A DNA stretch of 27,875 bases from JAJNBA01 sp035512775 (GCA_035512775.1 DATKDI010000061.1:1-27875), one strand, 5' to 3'; positions 9,101-15,831 are shown, numbered from the stretch's first letter. Program-made: numbers and translations. Notes: a model not told the origin generated them from the sequence alone.

Positions 9101-9489
9101 CCTCGATCCAGGAGATCCTCGACTCGGTGGATCCGAAGCCGGCGATGGATTGGGCTTGGTGGATCGTCCCCGCGGCCATCGTGTTCACGGAGGTGGGGCG
9201 GGCCGAAGAGATCCTCTCGTTGGGAGGCGAGGATCTCCCCTCGCGTTGGATCCAGGCCGGTCGGCTCTGGGCCTCGGGTGATCTCTCGGGAGCCGCGGAT
9301 CGATTCGAGGAGATCGGCTCCGCGCCCGACGAGGCCTACGCGCGAGTGAAGGAAGCGGAGCGACTGATCGAGGCCGGACGACGTGCCGAGGCCGGACCGT
9401 TCCTCTCCCGCGCGCTCGAGCTCTACCGGGGGATGGGCGCGACCGCATCCATCCGGGAGGCCGAACAGCTGCTGGCTCCGCCTGCGTGA
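6136..9489 (+). CDS. Zinc-ribbon class III adenylate cyclase with AAA/STAND-type ATPase and TPR repeats
   Basis: This 1117-residue signalling protein has four parts. A Cys4 zinc ribbon uses Cys4, Cys7, Cys18 and Cys21. A class III cyclase domain (about 37-215) has both metal aspartates (Asp45, Asp89), the purine-reading pair Lys85 and Asp160, and Asn163 and Arg167 in DVVNTAAR. This set predicts an active adenylate cyclase making cAMP. An ATPase domain follows with Walker A GEPGIGKS (262-269) and Walker B LIFEDLHWADD (388-398). From about residue 640 onward the protein is helical, TPR-like sequence. No membrane helix is seen, so it should be cytosolic. Actinobacteria carry several such proteins; some end in a LuxR DNA-binding domain, which this one lacks. 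The input signal is unknown. The gene ends 20 nt from the convergent dehydrogenase gene. Confidence 0.9.
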   Translation: MLTCTNCGRENPEDASFCGHCGSPLGNAAGSAREERKVVTVLFADLVGFTSRSERLDPEDVRATLTPYFARLREELERRGGTVEKFIGDAVMAVFGAPAAHEDDPERAVRAALAIRDAMAEMNEQDPDFDLHVRVGVNTGEALVSLGVRPQQGEGMAAGDVVNTAARLQTAAPVDGILVGETAYRATERAIEYRDAAAIEAKGKAEPVLAWEAVEARSRYGIDITRRVDTSLVGRDHELTLLRDALDRARHQDEPQLVTLVGEPGIGKSRLVHELFVHIEGMPELIAWRQGRCLPYGEGVSYWALGEMVKAEAGILETDPDGEAAAKLHRTVAELIPDADERGWVARHLGPLVGLAQERGSSQEGSEEAAAAWRRFLESLAERRPTVLIFEDLHWADDGLLDFLDYLIDWTRDVPLLVLCTARPELLARKPDWGGGKLNTATISLAPLSDEETARLLAGLLDRTLLPAELQATLLARAGGNPLYAEEFARMAANRSTADLATVELPGSVQGIIAARLDGLGPEAKSLLQDASVVGKTFWLGAVAAIGGQDPTDLERRLHELERGRFVRRARRSSVGAETEYAFLHLLVRDVAYGQIPRGARANKHRAAAAWIDSLGGERLEDRAELLAHHYLSALELARAAGQDTTDMERPARLALRAAGDRALGLAAFGAADRAYEAAVELWPVDDPERPLLLYQYGRSLWLYRDTGADVLGEARDGLLAAGDVEMAALAELLIGDTVWRQGKGIDAQSHFDRAESLIEGRPASTEVAQAKAHLARYLMVTGRSIDAIRVGREALAAANALGEEDIRTFALNTVGTARVNLGDLGGLDEIEESIQVAEAANLPWHVSRGHINMGVSLFYAGEMVRALEVHTRNVGYAQRYGIQGGITWNKAEVAFDLSLVGRWDESLVILDAEIARMEAGVEHYLEVQHRQSRARIRLGRGDPDGALADADRGVEVGRAARDPQALLPALAERSRALFLIGRTEDAVASIQEILDSVDPKPAMDWAWWIVPAAIVFTEVGRAEEILSLGGEDLPSRWIQAGRLWASGDLSGAADRFEEIGSAPDEAYARVKEAERLIEAGRRAEAGPFLSRALELYRGMGATASIREAEQLLAPPA

Positions 9490-9508
9490 ATCGATCCCCT
9501 GGGGCTGC

Positions 9509-10498
9509 CTACGATCGTCCCCCCGGCGCATAGCCGAGCTCGACGTCGACCACGTTGCGAAGCGGTTCGCCCGCGACGAACCGACGCAGGTTCTCCACGA
9601 ACAACGCCACCACGTCGGCCTCCCACCCCTCGTGATCGCCGGCACGGTGCGGCGACACGAGCACGTTCGGCATGCGCCACAGCGGGCTCTCGGCCGGCAA
9701 CGGCTCCACCTCGAAGACGTCGAGCGCCGCGCCGGCGATCACGCCGCCCCGCAACGCCTTCTCCAGCGCGGACTCGTCCACCGTCGCCCCGCGACCGATG
9801 TTCACGAAGACCGCGCTCGATCTCATCGCCGCGAACGCCTTCGCATCGAATATCCCGCGCGTGGCCGGCGTGATCGGCAACACGTTCACGACGTGGTCGG
9901 CGGCGGACAGCTCCCCGAGGAGAGCCTCCGGGGCCGCGATCGATTCGAACACGCCGTCCGGCGGGCGGGCCGAGCGCGCGACGCCTCGCACGCGGAGTCC
10001 CGCCGATCTGAGCAACCGGCCCACCTCGGACCCGATCGAGCCCGCGCCGACGACCAACACGGTCGTCCCACGGAGGAGACGCGTCCCCTCATGCGGCCAC
10101 GCGCCCGGCTCGAGTCGCGCGTCCTCGAGGATGCGCGTCGAGAACGCGAGCAGGAACCCGAGCACGGATTCGGCGAGAGCCGGGTCGTAGACGCCGGCCG
10201 CGTTCGTGAGCGTGACGCCGTGAGCCGCCAGCGCCGGCGAGACGAGATCTTCTACGCCCGCGGAGATCGACTGGATCCACCGGAGCTGTGGGGCACGTGG
10301 CACGAGGTCCCGCAGCGTGGAGCGATCGAAGTTCCACGCGAACACCGCCTCGAGGTCGGGAAGATGGGGTTCCAGCTCCTGGACGCCGGGGACCTGCACG
10401 AGTCGAGCGATCTCGGCTGCCTCCCTGAGATCGGGCCGGAGATCGGGGAACCCCCGATCGACGGCGTCGACGATCGCGACCAGCGAGCGGGACGCCAC
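9509..10498 (-). CDS. D-isomer-specific 2-hydroxyacid dehydrogenase
   Basis: The NAD(P)-dependent oxidoreductase should interconvert a 2-keto acid and a D-2-hydroxy acid; the substrate is not evident. The 329-residue protein has the nucleotide-binding GAGSIG (151-156), the catalytic Arg236 in NIGRGATVDE, Glu265 in DVFEVEPLP and His284 in SPHRAG. The ISAGVED segment (78-84) matches the substrate-loop region of the family. The start is GTG at 10498, whose G overlaps the last base of the GNAT stop codon (TAGTG), which indicates translational coupling. Longer in-frame starts would run antisense-like Arg-rich sequence through the GNAT gene and are rejected. Sequence style resembles the glyoxylate/hydroxypyruvate reductase A group, but that is only a suggestion. 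Confidence 0.92.
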   Translation of the reverse strand: MASRSLVAIVDAVDRGFPDLRPDLREAAEIARLVQVPGVQELEPHLPDLEAVFAWNFDRSTLRDLVPRAPQLRWIQSISAGVEDLVSPALAAHGVTLTNAAGVYDPALAESVLGFLLAFSTRILEDARLEPGAWPHEGTRLLRGTTVLVVGAGSIGSEVGRLLRSAGLRVRGVARSARPPDGVFESIAAPEALLGELSAADHVVNVLPITPATRGIFDAKAFAAMRSSAVFVNIGRGATVDESALEKALRGGVIAGAALDVFEVEPLPAESPLWRMPNVLVSPHRAGDHEGWEADVVALFVENLRRFVAGEPLRNVVDVELGYAPGGRS

Positions 10499-10977
10499 TA
10501 CAGGTTGGCGAGCATGGTCCAGGATTCGCCGGATTCCCCGAGCTTCTCGAAGCCGGCCCGCTGGTAGAGCATGCGCGAGCGGTTGTGCACGGCGACGGAG
10601 AGCGACAACGCCTGGAACCCTTCTTCGCGTGCCTGGACCATGCAGGAGCGCAGGAGCGCCTGACCGATCCCCTTCCGCCGGTGGAGCGGCGCCACGGCGA
10701 TGCTCAGCTCGGGTGTCTTCTCGTTCACGAACCCGAGGCCGGGCACCTCTTCGGTGAACACGCGGTACCACGCGGCCCCGACCGGCTCCCCGTCGACCTC
10801 CGCGATCACGCCGCCGTCGCCCTCACGTCCCCAGTCCACGTGGTAGCGACGCAGGCTGAGCTCGTCCAGGAACTCCTCGATCGACTCACGCGGCCAGTCG
10901 GGATTCCATCGAGCGGCCTCGTAGAGCATCGTCCCGATGAAGTCGGCGTCGTCCTTGGTAGCGGGCCGGATGTTCAC
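10498..10977 (-). CDS. GNAT family N-acetyltransferase
   Basis: The 159-residue protein is a GCN5-related acetyltransferase that should move an acetyl group from acetyl-CoA to an amine of unknown identity. The acetyl-CoA loop is visible as VAPLHRRKGIGQALL (95-109), and HNRSRMLYQRAGFEKLG (131-147) forms the typical C-terminal motif with an Asn and Tyr. The start is GTG at 10977, six bases after a TACGCT -10 element and four bases past the stop of the KimA-like gene. Its stop codon overlaps the start of the dehydrogenase gene by one base, so these two form an operon. Nothing in the context identifies the acceptor. Confidence 0.9.
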   Translation of the reverse strand: MNIRPATKDDADFIGTMLYEAARWNPDWPRESIEEFLDELSLRRYHVDWGREGDGGVIAEVDGEPVGAAWYRVFTEEVPGLGFVNEKTPELSIAVAPLHRRKGIGQALLRSCMVQAREEGFQALSLSVAVHNRSRMLYQRAGFEKLGESGESWTMLANL

Positions 10978-10981
10978 GGGG

Positions 10982-13351
10982 CTAGCGTACCTCGGGGCTC
11001 GAAGGTGCCTTGGGGCTCGACGGCGCCTCGCGGTCCTCGGCACCATGAAGCGTTTCGGGCGCCGCCAGGTGGAACGGCACGCTCGTCACGACGACGTCCG
11101 GCTCGAAGAGAAGGATCCGCTTGAAGAACAGCGCCGACTGGTTGTGCAGCAATGTCTGCCACCAATGCTCGGGGACGAGCTCGGGGAGGACCACCGTCAC
11201 GACCGTGTCGCCGCGCCCCGTTCGGCTCCTGATCTCCTCCAGCAGCGGCGGGCCGAGGTCGCGGAACGGGGCCTCGACGAGGACGAGCGGGACGTCCATC
11301 CGGTGGTCGTGCCAGGCCTCGACGACACCCGGAACCTCCTCGGGGTCGGCGGCCATGTGGATGGCCTCGACCGAGGAGGGCTGGAGCGACTTCGCGTAGA
11401 CGACCGCCCGGACGGTGGCGTCGTGCACACTCGAAACGGGAACGATGACCTCGCTCCGAGGACGCTCGATCGGCCGACCGCCGGCGGCGGCATGCGGCTC
11501 CCCCGGCACGAGCGGCACGTTCGTCACGACGATGCCCGGCTGGAAGAGGAGCGAGGTCTTCAGCAGGAACACCGACCGCTGGCTGACGAGTTGCCAGAGC
11601 GACCCGGACGACACCACCTCGGGGATCACGATCGTGATGAAGTCCGTTCCGAACCGCCGCCCTTTCAGGAATCGATGGACGGCCCGGACCGGATGCTCCC
11701 GCGCGCCAGGAAGCAGCTCGAGCTCGTCGTATCGGGGCGCGAACCGTCGCCAGGTCTCGCGCGCCTCCTCGAGCCGGTCCTCCGCCCCCACCCAGAGCGC
11801 GACGACGTCTTGGCTCCTGATCGTGAACAGGTACGAAACGGCGTCGGTCGTTGCCGAACCGAAATCACCGACGAGGAGCACGAACGAGTTCGTCGCGACG
11901 GCGTCCCCCGTGAGCCGGCCGGCGGCGAGCACCTTCCCGATCCGCTGATAGTGATGACGGACGGCGAGGAAGAGCACGATGATGACCGGCACGGCGGCGA
12001 TGACCATCCACGCGCCGAGCCTGAACCGCGTGATCGCCACGATCAGCAGGACCAGCCCGGTCGTCCCCGCCCCGATGCCGTTCGTCGCGACCCGCCCCCG
12101 CCACCCCGGCTGTCGGAGCGTCAGCTGTCGACGCACCATCCCTGCCTGGGAGAGGGTCAGCGCGATGAAGACGCCGACGACATAGAGCTGGATCAGCGCG
12201 CTGAGGTTCGCGTCGAAGGCCCAGACGAGCGCCACGGCGAGCAGCGAGAGCACCACGATCCCGTTGGAGAACACGAGGCGATCGCCGCGGTTGCGGAACT
12301 GCGACGGCATGAATCGATCGCGAGCCAGGATCGACGACAGGCGCGGGAAGTCCTGATAGGCCGTGTTCGCGGCAAGGATCAGGATCGCCGCGGTGAAGAC
12401 CTGCAACACGATGAACATGGGCCCGCCGGCGAAGATCGTGTCCCCTATCTGTGCGAGTACCGATTTCGACGACGCGACCTCGTGCGTGACCCGGACCTCG
12501 AGGAGGCGAGCGAAGATCGTGATCCCGAGGAACATCGGGATGCTCATCGCGCCCATCAGGAACAAGGTGGCGGCGGCGTTCTTCGCCTGAGGCCGGCGGA
12601 ACGCCTGCACGCCGTCGGCGATCGCCTCCACCCCCGTGAGGGCGGTCGCTCCCGAAGAGAAGGCGCGGAGCACCAGGAACAGCGTGAGGGTCGCCTCGGC
12701 CTCGAGGGGGATCGACGCCGTGGAGGCCTGGGGGCAGACGTCCGACACGCATCGGTACATCCCCCACAGGAGCGTGATGCCCACCACGCCGACGAAGCCG
12801 TAGGTGGGGATGGCGAAGAGCCTGCCCGCCTCCTTGACGCCCCGGAGGTTCGCGATCGTGATGAACACGACGAACGACGTCGCGAGGCCCACCTTGTGTT
12901 CGGCGAGACCCGGAGCGGCAGACGTCACGGCGATCGCGCCGGCGGTGACGCTCACGGACACGGTGAGCACGTAGGAGGCGAGGATCCCCGCGGCCGCGGT
13001 GAGCCCTGGGACGGTGCCCAGGTTCTCCCTCGCGACGATGTAGGAACCGCCACCTCGCGGATACGCGCGGACCGTCTGCCGGTACGACACGATCACGACG
13101 ACGAGCAGGGCGGCGACGGCGAGTCCGAGCGGGGAAAGCAGGTTGAGCGCGGATGCCCCCGCCAGGGCCAGAACGAGCATCATCTCCTCCGTCGCGTAGG
13201 CGACCGAGGAGAGCTGGTCCGACGCGAACACCGGCAGCGCCAATACCTTCGGGAGGAGCTGATGCTCCTGCGAGGCCGTCGACAGGGCACGGCCGAGCAG
13301 CAGGCGCTTCACGGCACCGCCGACACCTACCCCCTGGGTCTTGGTCGACAT
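10982..13351 (-). CDS. KimA-like APC-superfamily potassium transporter with two tandem USP-like cytosolic domains
   Basis: The protein closely resembles Bacillus subtilis KimA, a high-affinity K+/H+ symporter, as I remember that sequence. Residues about 35-465 form some 12 membrane segments. Residues matching the KimA ion site are present: Asp45 and Tyr52 in SDQLSSVAYATEE, and Thr239 and Glu242 in ATALTGVEAI. The cytosolic part is unusual: two copies of a USP-like fold, at about 485-614 and 632-762, instead of one. Both contain a PE[VL]V segment, then W, then LLFxPxxVVTxVP. The length of 789 residues compares with about 607 for KimA. The tail carries a short EAPSSP/KAPSSP repeat. The ATG at 13351 is 7 nt after a TAGCAT -10 that overlaps the kdpE-like stop codon. 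An amino-acid permease role is the alternative. Confidence 0.85.
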   Translation of the reverse strand: MSTKTQGVGVGGAVKRLLLGRALSTASQEHQLLPKVLALPVFASDQLSSVAYATEEMMLVLALAGASALNLLSPLGLAVAALLVVVIVSYRQTVRAYPRGGGSYIVARENLGTVPGLTAAAGILASYVLTVSVSVTAGAIAVTSAAPGLAEHKVGLATSFVVFITIANLRGVKEAGRLFAIPTYGFVGVVGITLLWGMYRCVSDVCPQASTASIPLEAEATLTLFLVLRAFSSGATALTGVEAIADGVQAFRRPQAKNAAATLFLMGAMSIPMFLGITIFARLLEVRVTHEVASSKSVLAQIGDTIFAGGPMFIVLQVFTAAILILAANTAYQDFPRLSSILARDRFMPSQFRNRGDRLVFSNGIVVLSLLAVALVWAFDANLSALIQLYVVGVFIALTLSQAGMVRRQLTLRQPGWRGRVATNGIGAGTTGLVLLIVAITRFRLGAWMVIAAVPVIIVLFLAVRHHYQRIGKVLAAGRLTGDAVATNSFVLLVGDFGSATTDAVSYLFTIRSQDVVALWVGAEDRLEEARETWRRFAPRYDELELLPGAREHPVRAVHRFLKGRRFGTDFITIVIPEVVSSGSLWQLVSQRSVFLLKTSLLFQPGIVVTNVPLVPGEPHAAAGGRPIERPRSEVIVPVSSVHDATVRAVVYAKSLQPSSVEAIHMAADPEEVPGVVEAWHDHRMDVPLVLVEAPFRDLGPPLLEEIRSRTGRGDTVVTVVLPELVPEHWWQTLLHNQSALFFKRILLFEPDVVVTSVPFHLAAPETLHGAEDREAPSSPKAPSSPEVR
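10984..10989 (-). promoter_or_regulatory. -10 element of the GNAT gene inside the end of the transporter gene
   Basis: On the minus strand TACGCT spans the last codons and stop of the transporter gene, 6 nt before the GNAT GTG at 10977. No convincing -35 is seen. The GNAT and dehydrogenase genes could therefore have their own leaderless message, or be read through from upstream. Confidence 0.4.
10993..11028. repeat. Two imperfect 18-nt direct repeats
   Basis: Units 10993-11010 and 11011-11028 agree at 15 of 18 positions. They lie in frame at the 3' end of the transporter gene and encode the successive hexapeptides EAPSSP and KAPSSP. Confidence 0.7.
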
Positions 13352-13358
13352 CCGACGG

Positions 13359-13364
13359 ATGCTA
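13359..13364 (-). promoter_or_regulatory. -10 element of the KimA-like gene, overlapping the regulator stop codon
   Basis: TAGCAT (13364-13359) is 7 nt before the ATG at 13351. Its TAG is the stop codon of the upstream response-regulator gene. No TTG-type -35 is found at 16-18 nt, so activation by a regulator or read-through from the kinase promoter is possible. Confidence 0.4.
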
Positions 13365-14060
13365 CGACTCGGCGCCCGAAGTTTCCGCGATCCAGCGGTA
13401 GCCGACGCCGGGTTCCGTGACGATCAGCTGTGGCGCCTGGGCGTCGTCGCCGAGCTTCTTGCGGAGCGCCCTGACATAGGTGCGCAGGTAGGTGGTTTCG
13501 GTGCCGTAGCCCTGGCCCCACACCTTCCGCAGCAGCCACTGGTGGGTCAGGAGCTTCCCGGGGTTCGTCGCGAGGGCCTCCAGGAGCAGGTACTCCGTCG
13601 GCGTGAGTCGCAATGGGTCGCCGTCGAGCGTCACGAGCCGTCTGCCGAGGTCGATCTCCAGCCCGCCGTAGCGCATCGAGGGCGGGGTGGGCTCGCCCGG
13701 TTGCGCCCGGCGCATCGCCGCCCGGGCACGAGCCAGCAGCTCCTCCATCGCGAACGGCTTCGTGACGTAGTCGTCCGCGCCCGCATCGAGCGCCGCGACC
13801 TTGTCGTGCTGGCCGTCCCGCACGGACAGAACGATGATCGGGAGCTCCGTGAATCCCCGGACACGTCGGATCACCTCGGTGCCGTCCAGGTCCGGGAGCC
13901 CGAGGTCCAGGAGCATGAGCTCCGGAGCCATCTCGGCGGCGCCGATCACCGCCTCTTCGCCGGTCCCCACGGTCTGAACTTCGTAGCCGTGGGCTTCGAG
14001 GCTCGTGCGCAGAGCACGGCGGATCTGGGGCTCGTCGTCGACCACGAGGACCCGGTTCAT
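13362..14060 (-). CDS. OmpR/KdpE-type response regulator
   Basis: The 232-residue protein is a two-domain transcription regulator. The receiver domain (1 to about 120) has the acidic pair Asp8 and Asp9, the phosphate-accepting Asp52 in LMLLDLGLPD, and the conserved Lys in VTKPF. The C-terminal winged helix (about 130-228) is of OmpR/PhoB type, with LTPTEYLLLEAL and the recognition-helix region TYLRTYVRALRKKLGDD, ending in VGYRW. These signatures match KdpE best. Its ATG overlaps the kinase stop codon (ATGA), so the pair is translationally coupled. Regulators of this class bind 11-nt direct repeats, and such repeats lie just upstream of the kinase gene. No kdpFABC genes are in the window, and the next gene is a KimA-like transporter, which is the likely target. 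Confidence 0.88.
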   Translation of the reverse strand: MNRVLVVDDEPQIRRALRTSLEAHGYEVQTVGTGEEAVIGAAEMAPELMLLDLGLPDLDGTEVIRRVRGFTELPIIVLSVRDGQHDKVAALDAGADDYVTKPFAMEELLARARAAMRRAQPGEPTPPSMRYGGLEIDLGRRLVTLDGDPLRLTPTEYLLLEALATNPGKLLTHQWLLRKVWGQGYGTETTYLRTYVRALRKKLGDDAQAPQLIVTEPGVGYRWIAETSGAES

Positions 14061-15502
14061 GCGTGCGGGTCCCCACCGTGGATCTCGAAGGCGACCACGC
14101 AGCCCCCTTGAGGCGCTTCCTCGATCCAGATCCGCCCGCCGTGCGCGACGACCACGGCCTTCGCGATCGCGAGGCCGAGCCCGCTCCCCGACGTGTCGGG
14201 GATCGAGGAGCCACGATAGAAGGCCTCGAAGACCCGATCCCTCTCGTCGAGAGGGATCCCCGGACCCTCGTCGGCGACCCGGACCTGGACGGCGCCGTGC
14301 ATCCACAGGACGCTCACCTGGATCTCGCTTCCCTCGGGCGCGTGCCTGCCGGCGTTCTCCAGCAGGTTCGTCAGGACCTGGTCGAGCTGGACGGGATCGA
14401 CCCAGACGTCGGGCAACGACGCGGGAAGATCCGCGGTCACGACGTGTCCGGCCAGTCGGGACCGCATCCTGGCGAGAACGATCTCGACGATCTCGTCCAT
14501 CGCCGACTGCTGGCGTGTCGGCGTCAGTGCACCGGCTCGGATCCGTGCTAGGTCGAGCAGGTTGCCGACCAGCCGGTTCAACCGATCCGTTTCCTCCAGG
14601 ATCGTCGTGAGCAGCTCCCGCTCCTGTGCCGGGTCGTGCTGCACCGCGGTGTCCAGGAGGCTGGTCACGCCGGCCTTGATGGATGCCAAGGGGGTTCGAA
14701 GGTCGTGCGTGACCGAAGAGAACATCGCGGCGCGAAGCTGGTTGGTCTCGGCATCGAGCTGGGCATTCCGCGCGCGCGCGTCCAGGCGCGCGCGGTCCAA
14801 CGCGGCCGTGGCCTGACGCGCGGCCGTCTCGAGCAGGAGCTGATCGTCCCGGGAGAACGGCCGCCCGCCCGGCGGCCGTTCCGCGACGAGCGTGCCGATG
14901 GACGCGTCGCCCGCCAGCAGCCTGACCGACGTGCGGGGCCCGCCGGGAACCACCACCCCGTTGCTCGTCGCGACGGCGCGCACATCCGTGCCGTCGAGGC
15001 TGGCCTCGATCTCGACCCTCGAGAGGCCGAACGGTTCCATCAGCACCTCTGCGAACTCGTCGAGGACGCGATCGGGAACCTCTCTCGTGTGCAGCGTGGA
15101 CGAGAGCGTGCCGAGGAAGCGCGCCTCGCGTTCTCGGCGCGAGGCGCGCGCCCGGTCCTCGCTCGCCTGCCCGACGAGCAGGCCGACGACCAGCGCCACC
15201 GACAGGAACACGACGCCGGTCGCGACATCCTCCACGTCGTCGAAACGGAAGGTCAGCTGGGGATCCTCCACGACCAGCGGGCGGAGCGTCGACGCGAGGA
15301 TGCCCGCGATGAGGCCGCTCCACAGCCCTCCCGCCACCGCCGCGATCACGACGGCCAGCATGAAGACGGCGATGGGGATCTCGGGCCGGGTCGGCGCGAT
15401 GGGGTACGCCACGACCGTCGCGATCGCTGGCGTGAGGAGCCCGATCAGGACCCCTCTGGCCGTGATATTCGCGGTGCCCTCGTGCTCCGGTTCCTGGCTC
15501 AC
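14057..15502 (-). CDS. KdpD-like sensor histidine kinase lacking the KdpD/USP N-terminal part
   Basis: The membrane kinase has four hydrophobic segments near the N-terminus (about 16-115), which with the PxxTFRF-like loop resemble the DUF4118 membrane domain of KdpD. A GAF-like region (about 130-240) follows. The phosphorylated histidine is in SVTHDLRTPLASIK (about residue 266), followed by an ATP-binding domain with NLLENAGRHAPEG, DEGPGIP and SGSGLGLAIAK. E. coli KdpD is about 894 residues with an N-terminal KdpD plus USP sensor that is absent here. It should phosphorylate the downstream regulator in response to K+ or turgor, by analogy only. The GTG at 15502 is chosen because it is 9 nt after a TAGCTT -10; a second GTG at 15508 is only 3 nt after that element. 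Confidence 0.85.
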   Translation of the reverse strand: MSQEPEHEGTANITARGVLIGLLTPAIATVVAYPIAPTRPEIPIAVFMLAVVIAAVAGGLWSGLIAGILASTLRPLVVEDPQLTFRFDDVEDVATGVVFLSVALVVGLLVGQASEDRARASRREREARFLGTLSSTLHTREVPDRVLDEFAEVLMEPFGLSRVEIEASLDGTDVRAVATSNGVVVPGGPRTSVRLLAGDASIGTLVAERPPGGRPFSRDDQLLLETAARQATAALDRARLDARARNAQLDAETNQLRAAMFSSVTHDLRTPLASIKAGVTSLLDTAVQHDPAQERELLTTILEETDRLNRLVGNLLDLARIRAGALTPTRQQSAMDEIVEIVLARMRSRLAGHVVTADLPASLPDVWVDPVQLDQVLTNLLENAGRHAPEGSEIQVSVLWMHGAVQVRVADEGPGIPLDERDRVFEAFYRGSSIPDTSGSGLGLAIAKAVVVAHGGRIWIEEAPQGGCVVAFEIHGGDPHA

Positions 15503-15511
15503 GACCACGAC

Positions 15512-15540
15512 AAGCTAGCCCCTTTCACGACATCTTCACG
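15512..15540 (-). promoter_or_regulatory. Promoter of the kinase/regulator operon, probably activator-dependent
   Basis: The -10 is TAGCTT (15517-15512). Exactly 17 nt upstream, the -35 position (15540-15535) is occupied by CGTGAA, which is not a sigma-70 -35 but is one half-site of the direct-repeat array. This layout is typical of PhoB-type activation, where the regulator replaces the -35 contact. The GTG at 15502 follows the -10 after 9 nt. Confidence 0.5.
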
Positions 15541-15576
15541 CCTCGAGAGGGAACCTTCACGCATCCCTCACGCCTC
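15523..15576. repeat. Array of four 11-nt direct repeats with TTCACG core, candidate regulator operator
   Basis: The units are 15523-15533, 15534-15544, 15555-15565 and 15566-15576, as two adjacent pairs separated by 10 nt. The cores are TTCACG at 15524, 15535 and 15556 and CTCACG at 15567. The 11-21-11 spacing keeps all four cores on one face of the helix. The architecture matches OmpR/PhoB-family operators, for example the 11-nt GTTCACC repeats bound by Streptomyces PhoP. It lies directly upstream of the kinase gene, which suggests autoregulation. Confidence 0.6.
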
Positions 15577-15802
15577 GCTCTGGAAGATGCAACAAGAGGA
15601 ACCCATCCTCCGAGTCAAATCCGGTGGGCCGACGGCTCCCTCCAGTCGTCGGACCTTCGGATCCGTCCTCATCATTCGGGCCCGCCCTCCGCGGGTCCGA
15701 ATTCTTTTCCGGGATCGTTCGGGGCTCAAGCAGTGAGCGACGAAGGAGCGAACGTAGCCCCGATAGGACGGGCCCGACTCCGAAGGCCTCCCGACGGACG
15801 TC

Positions 15803-15831
15803 TTGGTGGGGAGTCCTACCCCGGGTAGGCT
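15803..15831 (+). promoter_or_regulatory. Promoter of the trkA pair
   Basis: TTGGTG (15803-15808) and TAGGCT (15826-15831) are 17 nt apart, and the ATG at 15842 follows after 10 nt. There is no Shine-Dalgarno sequence, so the message should be leaderless or nearly so. Confidence 0.6.
15815..15829. promoter_or_regulatory. Perfect 15-nt palindrome over the trkA -10, candidate operator
   Basis: CCTACCC-c-GGGTAGG has 7-bp arms around one central base. It covers the 3' half of the promoter spacer and the first four bases of the -10 TAGGCT. A dimeric repressor or a MerR-type activator bound here would control trkA transcription. The binding protein is unknown. Confidence 0.5.

Noticed and set aside
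9490..9508. A terminator between the convergent cyclase and dehydrogenase genes
   Set aside because: The 19-nt gap shows no stable inverted repeat or T-run.
7885..9645. Minus-strand open frame of 586 codons under the cyclase gene
   Set aside because: Antisense shadow of the TPR region; no motif and no plausible start signal.
15573..15802. A ydaO-type c-di-AMP riboswitch or other aptamer before the potassium genes
   Set aside because: I looked for the conserved core on both strands and did not find it, and the trkA message seems to start only about 4 nt before its ATG.
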